From contig JAKUHH010000177.1 in assembly GCA_022701365.1 (NCBI GenBank), positions 1,240,001-1,304,000 of the forward strand: a stretch of DNA of 64,000 bases, in the 5' to 3' direction. Made by a program: the position numbers and the translations under genes. The stretch comes from Mycocentrospora acerina (taxonomy: Eukaryota > Ascomycota > Dothideomycetes > Pleosporales). Shown in pieces: positions 22,200 to 33,317 of this stretch; the stretch's first letter is position 1; each line of letters starts with the position of its first letter. Below the pieces are notes generated by a model that was not told where the DNA came from, did not search any database, and saw nothing but the letters and a program-made list of their open reading frames with translations.

Positions 22200-25100
22200 A
22201 TGGCACCGCACAGAACACCTCGCAATAAAAAGCTTCAGCAAAATGGATCCATATCTAACGGGAACAGCACGTCTGGAGCGACGAGCCCGGTCAGAGAAAT
22301 GCTACCAGAGCGTCCTGCGATGGTGTCACAGCTCTCAGAAACCTACGAGAAGGCACAGGAAGATGAACGAGAAGTCCTGAAAGCCGTTTTCATGGACGAT
22401 TATGAGGAATCAGAAGCAACTGGAGCATGGAGTGTAAGTCATAATTTGTATTAGCATGTGAATCTTGATGAATTTTGCCACATTTTTGCAGTGATGACTC
22501 AATGAAGTCTCCTGACCGATGCTAATCCCTCTCCAGAAGACTACAGATCGAATTTTACGATTGAAACTGAAATCATTCTCGAATGATGAAATCTCTGTTA
22601 CGCTTTGTGCAAAGATTACTGCTACTTACCCGAAATCTCTGCCCATCTTAACTTTGGAAAATGTCGTCCACCTCAGAGTAAGAACTCGGCAGAGGCTTCA
22701 AGATCTGCTGAAAACTCGACCAAAGGAGTTACTAGGTGAGGTAATGATTCACGAATTGGCGACTGAGATTCAAGACATTCTTGAGGACGAAGTGGCTGTT
22801 CGTGAGAATGACGGGACGTTTGAAAACCTTGAAGCCGAACGAGCAGTACAAGAAGCTGCGACAGCCGAATTTGAAAAACAGCAAGAGGAGGTACTACAGA
22901 AGAAAAAAGAAGAAGAAAAGGCTGAAGAGGAGCGCGTTTTGCAGCAAATGGTTAGTGATGAGATGCGACGTAAAGATCTGATGGTGCGGCGCAAGAACAG
23001 AAGTTCAATCATCACACCCACATCATACTTCCCCAGCGAGAAAGGGGCCAGTTACATCTCTTTTGACAGAACGATTACATTACAGCTCGACGATGCAAGT
23101 ATTGAATTCAATGCGGTCGAAGGCTTACTTCCGTTCCGTTCAGGGCCGGTGACCGAGGATCTGCTTGTAAAACCAGTTGTTGGGCGACCAGCTACGGTCA
23201 CACTGGTCTTGAAACGCGCGCGTATAGGAGGTGGGAATTCTGCTGGCGGACCCCAACTCAAAAAAGCTATCATGGAATTTGAAGAAGAGATGGAAGAGGT
23301 CAAGCGACTACGACAAGCTGCGATCATGAGCGTCCTGGACTTCAAGATTGAACATCTACCAGACTCTGGCTGGGAAATTAATGTTTTAATGGAGTATGCA
23401 AACAAAGGTTCCTTGGCTGAGAAACTCGAAGATGATGGGCAAATTTTTGTCACAAAAGTTCGTTCCTGGACCATTGAACTTCTGGAAGCGCTTGACTACT
23501 ATCATCGCAACGGAGTGGTCCACAAACGGATCCACCCTCAAAATATCCTGATAAACAAATCGTCTACTGGTAGTATTTCCATCAAATTGGTAGATGCAGG
23601 GTTCCAAGAGAGTCTTCACTGTTTGCAAAACTTATGTAGGGGTGAACAGCCCTTTGCGCCTTCAAGGTCAGCTTTCTGGGTTGCAGCCGAGCTTACGCAG
23701 GATGGGCGCCCAAGTCGTAAGACGGACGTATGGGATCTAGGCGTTGTCTTTCTTCAGATGTTGTTCGGTCTCGATGTGCCTGAGAAGTACAACTCGCCCA
23801 AGGATTTATCCGATGCCCTAGGTTGCTCTGAACCTCTACAGGAAATGATGCGCAAGTTTTTCCGACCAGACCCGAAAAAGAGGCCTTCGGCTTTCGATTT
23901 GATTCCTTGCGAGTTCCTGAGAGAAGATGTACCCGTGTACGAGCAACCTCCTACGCCGATACGATCTCGACACTCTTCATCATCCTTGGGTCACTACAGG
24001 CTTCGTCGCGAGTCCTCGGCGGGAGGTAATGCATCGTACTCGCGTTATGCAACCGACTGGGTTGAACAAGGTCGTTTAGGCAAAGGTGGCTATGGCGAAG
24101 TCGTAAAGGCGCGCAACAAGGTCGACGGGCGACTCTACGCTATCAAAAAAATCAGGCAAAAGTCTGCCTCTGCCCTTAGTGAGGTGCTATCTGAGGTCAT
24201 GCTCCTTTCAAGGCTCAACCACCCATGCGTTGTTCGCTACTATACAGCATGGCCTGAGGAGGAGGCTTTTGGAATATCAGAAATGGAGGACGGAGAGTCT
24301 ACCGATTTCGACAGTGACGATTCTGAGTCTGGTTCAGACATCTCGCCTGGCACAACTGACGGTACAGGTTTCAACAGAAGCACAGGGGGGTTGGACTTTA
24401 TTAGCTCCAGCGAATACCCTAAGGTCGAGTTTGGTTCCGATGTCGAATCAGATGACGATGGTGCCGTCTTGTTCGAATCTGATTCAGGTGAGAAACATCA
24501 CCAACCTTGCTTGTTCCTAAACTAACTATCATTCAGAGGGTGGAACAGGAACTGCAAGCTGTGGACCTCGGTCTCCAATCATGAAGAAACGTAGCTTGTC
24601 TAACTCTCTCCCTACACGACCTGCAAGGACCATACTTTACATTCAAATGGAGTTCTGTGAGAAGCAAACACTTCGCGATCTGATCCGTCGTGATCTATAC
24701 GACGAACCAGAGGAATACTGGCGATTGTTTCGACAGGTTTTGGAAGGTCTCGCTCATATCCATGGTCATGGTATCATACACCGTGATCTTAAGCCAGATA
24801 ACATCTTCATCGACGTCGCCAAAGTCCCCAAAATCGGAGACTTTGGACTTGCCACCAGTGGGCAGTACCAGAGGCCAGACAAGAAAACGACATCAGGCGT
24901 ACAAGACGGCGACATGACGCGAAGCGTTGGCACTGCGTTATATGTGGCTCCGGAACTCAGTTCTACCGTTGCAGGAAACTACAACGACAAAGTAGACATG
25001 TATTCTATGGGAATCATCTTTTTCGAGATGTGTTTCCCACTGAAAACAGCCATGGAGCGAGACAAGGTCATTCGGACATTACGCGAACGCAAACACGACC

Positions 25101-27220
25101 TTCCAGCTGACTTTGAAACACCGGAGAAGATGCTCCAAGGCAGCATTATCAAATCTTTAATAAGCCATCGTCCATCAGAACGACCCAGCTGCGCCGAGTT
25201 GTTACGCACTGGTAAGGTACCCCTACAGATTGAGGATGAAGCAGTAAAGGAAGCCCTCAAAGCTCTCTCTGATCGCAATTCGCCGCACTACACCAAGATG
25301 ATGGCTGCCTTGTTTTCACAAAAACCAGATACACAGGCAAGGGACTACGCTTGGGACATGGGTATTGGTGCCCAAACGATCAAAGCCAACGATGTCCTAC
25401 TCCAGAATCTTGTCAGGGACAGACTGGCCACGGTTTTCCGAAGCCATGGTGCAGTCGAGGTCCAACGTCAGTTGCTTCTGCCTTGGTCAGATCACTACGC
25501 AAACAACAATGTTGTAAAGCTCTTCGATCCGTCAGGTACGCTTGTGCAGCTCCCGTACGACTTGATCCTGCCATATGCTCGTGCTATTGGTCGCGGTGCC
25601 CCTTTCCTTGAGAAGACGTTCACCTTTGGTCAAGTTTACCGCGACAATTATACTGGAGGAGCACCGCGCGGCATTGGTGAAGCCGACTTCGATATTCTGT
25701 CTTACAGCACGCTAGATCTAGCCCTCAAAGAAGCCGAAGTTATGAAGGTGGTCGACGAGATCATTGACGAGTTCCCTTCATTCGGCTCTACACAGATGTG
25801 TTTCCATCTGAACCACTCGGACTTGCTGGAGATCATCATGGACTTCTGCAGGATTAGCACTGCTCAGCGACCAGCAGTCAAGGTTGTCTTGAGCAAGCTC
25901 AACATCCTAAAGATAAGCTGGCAAGCGATCCGAAACGAATTGAGAGCGCCTGACATTGGTATCTCATCGACATCCTTAGACGATCTTGCGCGCTTTGACT
26001 GGAGAGATACTCCTGACAAAGCATTTGCAAAGCTCCGACGCATGTTCGAGGGCTCCAAGTACTTGGATCGGACGCACGCGATCTTCGCCCACCTGAGTTC
26101 AGTCGTGAAATACATGAAGCTCTGGAATGTAAAACGCAAAGTATACATCAACGTTCTCAGCAGCTTCAACGAGAAGTTCTACACTGGCGGTATTTTGTTT
26201 CAATGCTTATTCGATACGAAACAGCGCGAAGTACTCGCCGCGGGTGGCCGCTACGACAAACTGATCGAAGAGTACCGACCTAAAGGTCCAGGACACGCAC
26301 ATCCTAACGCGGCATATCATGCTGTTGGTGTGAATCTTGCATGGGACAGGCTTGTCAACTCCATGACAAGATATCTCAAAAAGCCAGAGAAGTCGACGTT
26401 TTTGAAAAAACATTCTGAGGAAGATACTCCGTCTGTTTCTTGGATGCCTCGTCGGTGTGACTGCTTAGTAGCGAGCTTCGACCCCAACATCCTTCGATCC
26501 ACTGGTGTCAAGATGGTAGCAGATCTCATCTCCCACGGCTATACCGCTGAACTATCCTCCATTGACGCGCACTCCATAGATGACATCCTCCGTCATTACC
26601 GAGATGACCGGCACAGCTGGGTCATCGTCATCAAACACGGCGTTGCCTCAGACAAACCCGACTTGAAAGTAAAATCCATTGCTAAAAAAGAAGACACCGA
26701 CCTCCGTAGCGGCGACCTGTTAAACTATCTCCGCAACGAACTCCGCGACAGAGAAGCCCGGGAAGGTTGCGCCGCCCAACGCGTCACAAAATCCACCGCT
26801 GCGCATCCGTCGTCATCATTCTCCTCATCCGCGAAACCCACTGTTGACGTCCTCATATCTCAACACCGCTCAAAGAAAAGCAACAAGTGGTCTATTGTCG
26901 AAGCTGCGCAAGCACGCTCCACAGAGCTACTTGAGTCGTTTCAATCTGCGCCTATTGCGGCAATCGAGACCAAAGAAGAAGTCATGAACCTGATCAGAGA
27001 GACAAGACTCAGTGATCCGGACTCCTGGCGTCACGCCATACAGAAGATGCCTATTGCTGAAAGGAAGTACCTGTACGAGTTGCATGATTTGCTGTCCAAG
27101 TATCGGGCCAAGTGGAATGAGGTGAAGAACGAGGAGGGGAAAGGCGGTAGTGAGGGCGGAAAGGCTTTTGTGTACAATTTTAGGACGGGGGGATGCCTGT
27201 TGTATGATCTGGACAGTTAA
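22200..27220 (+). CDS. gcn2: eIF2-alpha kinase Gcn2 (cpc-3)
   Basis: Three exons (22200-22433, 22537-24487, 24537-27220) encode 1622 residues. Gcn2 phosphorylates eIF2-alpha when uncharged tRNA accumulates, lowering general translation and raising Gcn4/Cpc1. Domain order is complete. The RWD domain (from about residue 50, EDEREVLKAVFMDDYEE) binds Gcn1. A charged coiled coil follows (about 185-235). The pseudokinase has HKRIHPQN near 407 in place of HRD and DAG in place of DFG. The active kinase has its Gly loop GRLGKGGYGEVVKA near 590, a long acidic insert, HRDLKPDNIF near 810 and DFGLA near 830. The HisRS-like domain spans about 980-1400, and the C-terminal domain binds ribosomes and dimerises. 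Intron 1 is phase 0 within RWD; intron 2 is phase 1 inside the acidic kinase insert. Confidence 0.97.
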
Positions 27221-27430
27221 TGGATAAAATTGGGGAGTTTAAAACTAGTACAAGTTGTAGAAGGTGATCATGGTTCATCGCCATGCTGGAAACATTTCAT
27301 AATCAGATTTTCTAAATACAAAAATGTGCGTTACTATCGTACACTGACTTCGTAATACGGCAAAACCCAATGTCACTCTCAACGCCGAACTCTATAAGTT
27401 GTAACCCTAGGATAAATACAAGAATATATC

Positions 27431-29026
27431 TCAATGCAAAGCGACTGATCTGCTTTCCTTGTTTATCAAGGGTGCATCATCCTCCTCGTCATCCGAAACC
27501 AGACCCTCCAGCTCAAATTCCTCTGCGTCACGAATTCTGCCATCGGGCCTGGCATGGCCATTGGGCAAACCATGTGCGTGACCATTTGTGAGGGGAGCTT
27601 CGGTGTCGACCTTCGTGTTCTGGTCCCATGCATATACGGCGTAGAGATGGACGAGCATGTTGACGACTAGAGGTATGTTAGCAAAGAACACGTGTCAGAT
27701 TGAAATATGAGCTTACAGAGGAACATCAAGAAAGCAACGCTGAAGAGGATCAGAACATAAGACACATGCGTGACGTTTGCGTCAGCGAGGAACTGCATCT
27801 GCTCTTCGGTGGCGCCCATAAACAAGAACCCGCCAGCGATCAGAAGGAAAGGCGTCATGTACTGGAAGCTGTTGGGGTCCGATCCGTCTTCCGTTATTGC
27901 GCTACGATCCTTCAGAACAAAGGCAATTTCGATCACGCGTGCGGCACCCGCCGCCATGAGGGTGTATCCAAAAACGGTATGGATCATGGTCGAGATGGGC
28001 AGGTGCTGAGGATGCGATGACATGGCCCATCCAGTCACGAAGATGACCATTCCAGGTATCAGGTTCCGCTTCGGAGTTCCATCTCTCTTGCGGCTGAGCC
28101 AGACACCCACCAGGCCGGCAGCCCACCAAACGATACCCATAGAAGTGTGCTGCAGGTCGTTGTGAACCCAGGGTCCGCCCCATCGGTGCTCCGTGAAGGT
28201 ATTGACGCAGCCCCACGCGGCAATAACGAGCGAGTCAAAAAACTCCTGGCTTCGTCCTGTCCTCTTGAGCCATGCTTGTCCGACCAGAAGCAGGATAATG
28301 AGGAGAATTCCATAGGCGATGAAAGCTCCACCCATGATAAAATGCGCCAGACATTGGCCAGTGTGGTCGGCTTTGCAAAAACCCATCGCAGTAATACCTC
28401 CAAAGACGAATTGAACCCATGTTACGATGGGTAACATCTTGCCTAAGATACCGTGCGCCATAAGCATAACCTTCCTTATCTTTCCGAATATGCCTCTTTC
28501 GATGTGGAGTTTCAGAAGCACGCCCATGACGACCTGGATGATGAGGATGAGCATGATGATAGGAACGAACGTGGCGTGGATATTGTCCTCCTTAAATTGC
28601 CTGCCCTTGTGCCTGTGGCCGAGAAAATATCCAACTACGGCGAGGAGGGAACCGATTGTTTGCACAGGGACATGCCACTTCGATCGTATTATCTAAATAC
28701 TTGTCAGCCTACGCATCTTTGGCCAAAGTGCCTTCGAAGTGGGTGGCGTACACCTAGCACCATTCCCGTGGGAAAGATGATCCCCCATGCAAAAGACTGA
28801 ATGAGTATGTGTATCCATAGTATCGAGTCCTGGGGCAGATGTTAGTTTCTCTCTCCTCCCTTTTTCCTTCTTCCTCCTTCTCTCACACTCAAGTGTGATC
28901 ACGCACAATTGGATCTTCCGAAATAGCTTGTCCTTCTGCTATCTTGTTCTCATGATGCTCGTGGGCCTTTATTGCCGTGCTGAGGAGCAGTGCCGCAAAA
29001 GCGACTCCCCCTGCTCTTAGCACCAT
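27431..29026 (-). CDS. YTP1-like multi-span membrane protein (DUF2427 type)
   Basis: Four exons (28907-29026, 28752-28829, 27717-28692, 27431-27666) encode 469 residues. A signal peptide (VAFAALLLSTAIKA) precedes a short His-rich lumenal stretch (AHEHHEN). The next block, DSILWIHILIQSFAWGIIFPTGMVLG, and the one after, SKWHVPVQTIGSLLAVVGYFLG, match the DUF2427/cytochrome b561-like N terminus of YTP1 family proteins. At least nine transmembrane segments follow, with conserved His residues (LMAHGILGK, LAHFIMGG, SSHPQHLP, STMIHTVFGYTLM) that could bind haem. The C-terminal tail is acidic and cytoplasmic. Function is unknown in fungi; an electron-transport or metal-linked role is only inferred. 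Exon 2 was ended at GGT/gtacgc because only that keeps the frame into exon 3. Confidence 0.85.
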
Positions 29027-29338
29027 CGCGAGGCTTGCTCCTGGGAGGATGGGTTCGTGGTATGCGCCTCAGGTGCTGCAAGAGTTTGGTGGATTTGACG
29101 TCAGGCTTCTGGGATCGCGTTGGGATGGGCAGCGTATTTCGAGTCGAGGGAGGTGGTGGATAGGCTGGCGACAAAGGGAGGAACGATTGTGAAGCTGCAT
29201 CGTCCCGCTTACGTGAAGGGAAGGCGCGCGTCCAGGATTGGCTTCCGACGCCTCCGCCGCCATCTCCGCCGCATCTGAGCTTGGACGGACACAACATTAT
29301 TTCCACCCCCTATCGTTCGTTCGTCACCCTTCACCATC
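29027..29338. other. divergent intergenic region YTP1-like / SWI5
   Basis: A 312-bp shared spacer between two divergent start codons. No specific promoter element is identified. Confidence 0.5.
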
Positions 29339-31156
29339 ATGGCTATTGGCTTAAATGTCACTGAGATTCCGGACTCTGAGGATGAGCCGATGACATCGTC
29401 GCCTATCGCAGTTTCAGATGAAGCTGCCAGCAAGCTTTACGCTGCAGCGCTCGTCTCTGCTCAAGACACCCAAGACAACAGCATCCCTCTCCAGATCTCT
29501 ACCGAATACATTACCAAATCTCCTTCGAGACACACTGATAGCCCAGGCGCCGATCCGGGAAATTCTTCGATTGACGACGTCAAAACGTCGCAAGTTTGCC
29601 AAACTGACCTTCAGCCTCATGTCACGCCTCAGCAGGAAGGAGCGATTGAGGAAGTATGCGATGGTGACGCGAGACCTCAAAAGGAGGTGAAAGTGTCGCA
29701 ACGACTCTCAATTGCTACTCCAGACCTAGACTCCGCCATCTTCAAAAGCGCTCAAGTATGCGATGTACCAGTTTCTGTGCCAACAAATTACTCGCTTGTC
29801 CACCGAGATGAGAGGAATATCAACAGTACCGAGGGTACCGAGGATTTGTTAAGGCTTGATCATGTGCTGGAAGTGACCAGAAATTCGATAGAGAACGAAT
29901 TTGAGTGTCCAATTTTGCAGAATCTTACAAAACGTTCCGCAGACGAAAGTGCGGCAACTGACATTGATAACATCTTGACTGAAATCAGTCATACTGTGGC
30001 TCATGGAGACGACAATGTGAAGATTCAAAGTGAGGAGGTGAATTCTCATGTGAATTACAAGCTTGTAGCTAGTCCAGCGCCAAATTCATATGATTCCCTT
30101 CACTCACTTTCTTCGCAGGCTACTATACCTCCAGTAACACCCTGTGATAACTTAGCACGTACTGAGCCTTTGGAGGTGGTTGTCCATACTGGCAACTCAC
30201 AGATCAAAAATCAGATGATTGGAATGGCTGTGGACGTGACTATCACTGAGAATAGGCATACTTCAGCTCGGACAACAGATAACACAACCTCTTCTGCACC
30301 ACATCAATGTTGCGATAATGTAGGGTCGCAGGACCCATCCAAACAGAATTCGTTCGCGACACCCGCGACGGAGCTACCAGTCTCAACTAGAACGCAGCAA
30401 GATATTAGTTCGGAGCAGCAGGGGATGATCAGAAATAGCCCCTCAGATTTGCGCATTTGCCCTGTATCAAAAACAGAAGTAACGCCTCAGGGACACCCTT
30501 TCATATTATTGGATAACACGCGTGAGGTAGATGGAGCAACAAACGTTGGCGATACGAACACGAACGCCATTACTCTTGAAAACAGTGCTAGGACAGAGAT
30601 GCAATTAATCTATTCACAGTCTCCAAAGGGAACATTCAATGAGGAGAAGGAGAAGACTCAGGTGATGGGAGAACAGGTCAAACACAGTCCAGCAATCGAA
30701 AATAAAGAGTCTATGACAGCAGAATCAGGAACAGAACTACAAACTCCACATGCCTCTACAGAATCAGAATTGCATTCTCAACTTGCTTCATCTCAACAGC
30801 CCACCAGAATTTTACCAAATCTAACGCCTAGACGGACGCCTCAAGAACTAACAATCGCTGAGCTTAAAGCACAGAAGACCGCCTTACTATCCTCCTTGGC
30901 CAACCTTCCAGCTATCCAGGTGCTCATGGAGGAAACTGACGCCTCTGCCATGGACACGTCTAGCGACGACGGTGAACCCACAGATGCGGACATAATGGCT
31001 GCAGCAAACAAGATTGTGAAGGAGCACATCAAACTACTGCATGAATATAATGAGTTGAAAGATGTGGGTCAAGGTCTGATGGGCCTAATTGCAGATCAGC
31101 GCGGGGTTAGAATTGTGGAGATACAGGACGAGTTCGGGATTGGCGCGAAAGACTGA
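29339..31156 (+). CDS. Swi5-domain recombination protein with long N-terminal extension
   Basis: A single exon of 605 residues. The last 100 or so residues are a Swi5/Sae3 domain: a coiled coil ELTIAELKAQKTALLSSLANL, then the family core VKEHIKLLHEYNELKDVGQG and LIADQRGVRIVEIQDEFGI. Swi5 works with Sfr1 (mitotic recombination) or Mei5 (meiosis) to stimulate Rad51 and Dmc1 strand exchange. The first 500 residues are polar, rich in Ser, Thr, Asn and Gln and probably disordered. Near the start is a SUMO-interaction-like acidic patch (VTEIPDSEDEP). Known Swi5 proteins in yeasts are under 100 residues, so this architecture is strongly extended; similar extensions may be common in filamentous fungi. 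No intron is needed between the two parts. Confidence 0.88.
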   Translation: MAIGLNVTEIPDSEDEPMTSSPIAVSDEAASKLYAAALVSAQDTQDNSIPLQISTEYITKSPSRHTDSPGADPGNSSIDDVKTSQVCQTDLQPHVTPQQEGAIEEVCDGDARPQKEVKVSQRLSIATPDLDSAIFKSAQVCDVPVSVPTNYSLVHRDERNINSTEGTEDLLRLDHVLEVTRNSIENEFECPILQNLTKRSADESAATDIDNILTEISHTVAHGDDNVKIQSEEVNSHVNYKLVASPAPNSYDSLHSLSSQATIPPVTPCDNLARTEPLEVVVHTGNSQIKNQMIGMAVDVTITENRHTSARTTDNTTSSAPHQCCDNVGSQDPSKQNSFATPATELPVSTRTQQDISSEQQGMIRNSPSDLRICPVSKTEVTPQGHPFILLDNTREVDGATNVGDTNTNAITLENSARTEMQLIYSQSPKGTFNEEKEKTQVMGEQVKHSPAIENKESMTAESGTELQTPHASTESELHSQLASSQQPTRILPNLTPRRTPQELTIAELKAQKTALLSSLANLPAIQVLMEETDASAMDTSSDDGEPTDADIMAAANKIVKEHIKLLHEYNELKDVGQGLMGLIADQRGVRIVEIQDEFGIGAKD

Positions 31157-31486
31157 AGGGAAGGCATGAAAAGCCTCCAACAACCTATAGTGAACACAGA
31201 AAACGGTGTTGTGGCGTTCTTATGTATACGAGATGTGATACCCAAGACTACACAGTAAGCAAGGCGCAATGTCATTACAAGAAGATTTCAAAACTGTTCA
31301 ATTCAACGGTCATCTGAGCAAGGGAGTATGTATGGTAAAGAATCCTTTTTATTAGATATTAACGGTTTGAGCCCGCGCCGGCTATGATGTGTAGAGGTAT
31401 AATGCGTCGAAAATCACTTTTATGGCGTCCGAAAATTGCCCACTTTTAGTTCCTCCTCTTTCCTCAGTCCTATGCTCATCTCTCAA
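31157..31486. other. 3' intergenic between convergent SWI5 and a small gene
   Basis: A 330-bp spacer. Nothing recognisable is seen. Confidence 0.5.
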
Positions 31487-31756
31487 TTATGCAATCCTTG
31501 TCATTCCCTGACCGTGGGTAGCCTCAAATGCGGTGTTGACGCTGCGGTGGTGCTCGGCGGCATGGGTCTTAATGCCCTGCCACATCTTCTTGATGGACTG
31601 ATTGAGCTTCGAGCTTGTCTTCTCTTGTTGAGCAAAGTGGTGGGCGTCGTGGGCGGACTCGCGGGATGCGCGACGGGACTGAGTGAGGGGCGTGGAGGCC
31701 ACAGAAGATTGGGCACTCAAGGAGAGAATGCGTGGGTGGAATTCGAAGGTAGACAT
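31487..31756 (-). CDS. small orphan protein, 89 residues
   Basis: A single-exon frame starting ATGTCTACC and ending TAA. The protein is polar, begins MSTFEFHPRILSLSAQSS, and has a Ser/His/Ala-rich middle (RRASRESAHDAHHFAQQ) and a helical basic segment (KLNQSIKKMWQGIKTHAAEHH). There is no signal peptide or membrane segment. I do not recognise a family. Support for a real gene is the amino acid balance, a canonical TATA sequence about 155 nt upstream, and an RRAS phospho-site-like motif. It could also be part of a longer spliced gene. Confidence 0.55.
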   Translation of the reverse strand: MSTFEFHPRILSLSAQSSVASTPLTQSRRASRESAHDAHHFAQQEKTSSKLNQSIKKMWQGIKTHAAEHHRSVNTAFEATHGQGMTRIA

Positions 31757-33317
31757 TTTGAATGTATTGAATGTTGTGGTTTGGCGAAAGAGTTTGATGG
31801 TTGTTCTTTCGATAAAGGGTATGGAAAAGTTGTTTGTAGCGTAGTGAGGATGTGCTTTGGATGTCTGATGCTTGAATCTTGATGCTCTCTATCCTCACTT
31901 CTACATCCTGTCTTATATACCAAAAGCTTCTCAAGCAGCAGAAAATCTCTTCACCTTCTCCTACATTCCAGACCCAGATCTCACGATCCCTTTGCAAAAT
32001 CACCAATGCTCCACGTGCAAAATCATAAAACATGATTTTTCAGTCAAGACAAACACAGTGGATCGTCACACCCTTGCGTATAACGCCACAAACAAACATT
32101 GCAACGTTCTGACATCATCCTACAAAAAAATACTTTCCTTCCTCCCAAAGCAGAAACCACTTGTCCTCATTCCAACACCATCCGCCTGGCAAACTTTCCC
32201 CATGCGGTAAGGCCTACAAAATTACACGCGCTGCGGCTTTCATCGGCACAACTCGCACACTGAGCAGCGGCAAGTCATCAGACATGGGACTTTTAAATTT
32301 TCCCAGTGCCTTGCTTTTACTGAATGATTGGAAAACACCGCATTTCTGGATCCACTAGCCAACGAACGTTGGGACCTGGCAAAATGATGTTTGACACATG
32401 AATTGACCGTTAAAGGCATTTTGTGTGTCATTCGCGCCCTGGAGAGAAAAGTTGATACCCAGCGTGTTGGGTAGGAAGGAGCGTATTGGTGTGTTTTATT
32501 TTTGGTTGCGGCTGAATGGCGATCTTATTAGTTAGTGCTGTAGGGCGTGAGATGGGAGAGTTTTTTTGCGTGAGAGGGCGTGGAGATGGCGAGATGCGTT
32601 ATTGGATTGTCATGATGAGGAAATGGAGCAAGGGATGGTCTGCTGTTGGTGGTGTGTGGTTTTGCCGCTGGTCACCACATCGCTACCAAATTGCTTCTGG
32701 GGACAAGTGGCTGTGGTCTTGAAGGCTCTTTCTTTGTGAGCAGACCTCTTTTGTTTTCTCAAGTTCTCATTCGAGGATCTCGTACAACTCTATGATTCCG
32801 CACTGAGAGACACTGTGTGGATTTGGGTACGCGTGAGCCTAAACGTATGAACACTCCTAAACTAAGCCTATTTTGTGGATCGAAACATAGGACTCTTGTA
32901 GAGACGATTGGCAATGATAGGTTTTTGACAAAGACTTCAGACTGATCTGATATAGCTTGGACTTCCACTGGCGGTGTACGAATGGCGATGCAGATTTGTT
33001 GCATGCTGCTGATCTTGGGACTGGACTTCCCTACGAATGGATCAGTGCGCTTGAGTCGCGCCATCGGAGCAAATTTGTTGATCTGCTCCATTGCAAGTAT
33101 AATATGTAGATCCCAAGCTCTTTATTTAAGTAGACGAGCCATCCCTCTGTGGTATACTTGCTAAGTGCAAACATGTGCTAACAGGAGAGTCTGGAAAATG
33201 ATCTAACACATGATGGAATGTCTGACATGAAATATTGCAAATGTACTACCAGGAAATCTATTGAAATTTTCAAGGCAGTATCTGTGTTGGTACAGGATTC
33301 TGTGCGATAGAATCTCT
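31757..33317. other. sparse intergenic region of about 1.5 kb
   Basis: Apart from the TATA box above I find no supportable gene or RNA here. Short open frames on both strands lack family resemblance. Confidence 0.5.
31912..31919 (-). promoter_or_regulatory. TATA box upstream of the 89-residue gene
   Basis: Read on the minus strand the sequence is TATATAAG, 156 nt before the start codon. Consensus TATA boxes are rare in this window, so this one hints at a regulated, strongly expressed transcript with a leader of roughly 120 nt. Confidence 0.5.
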
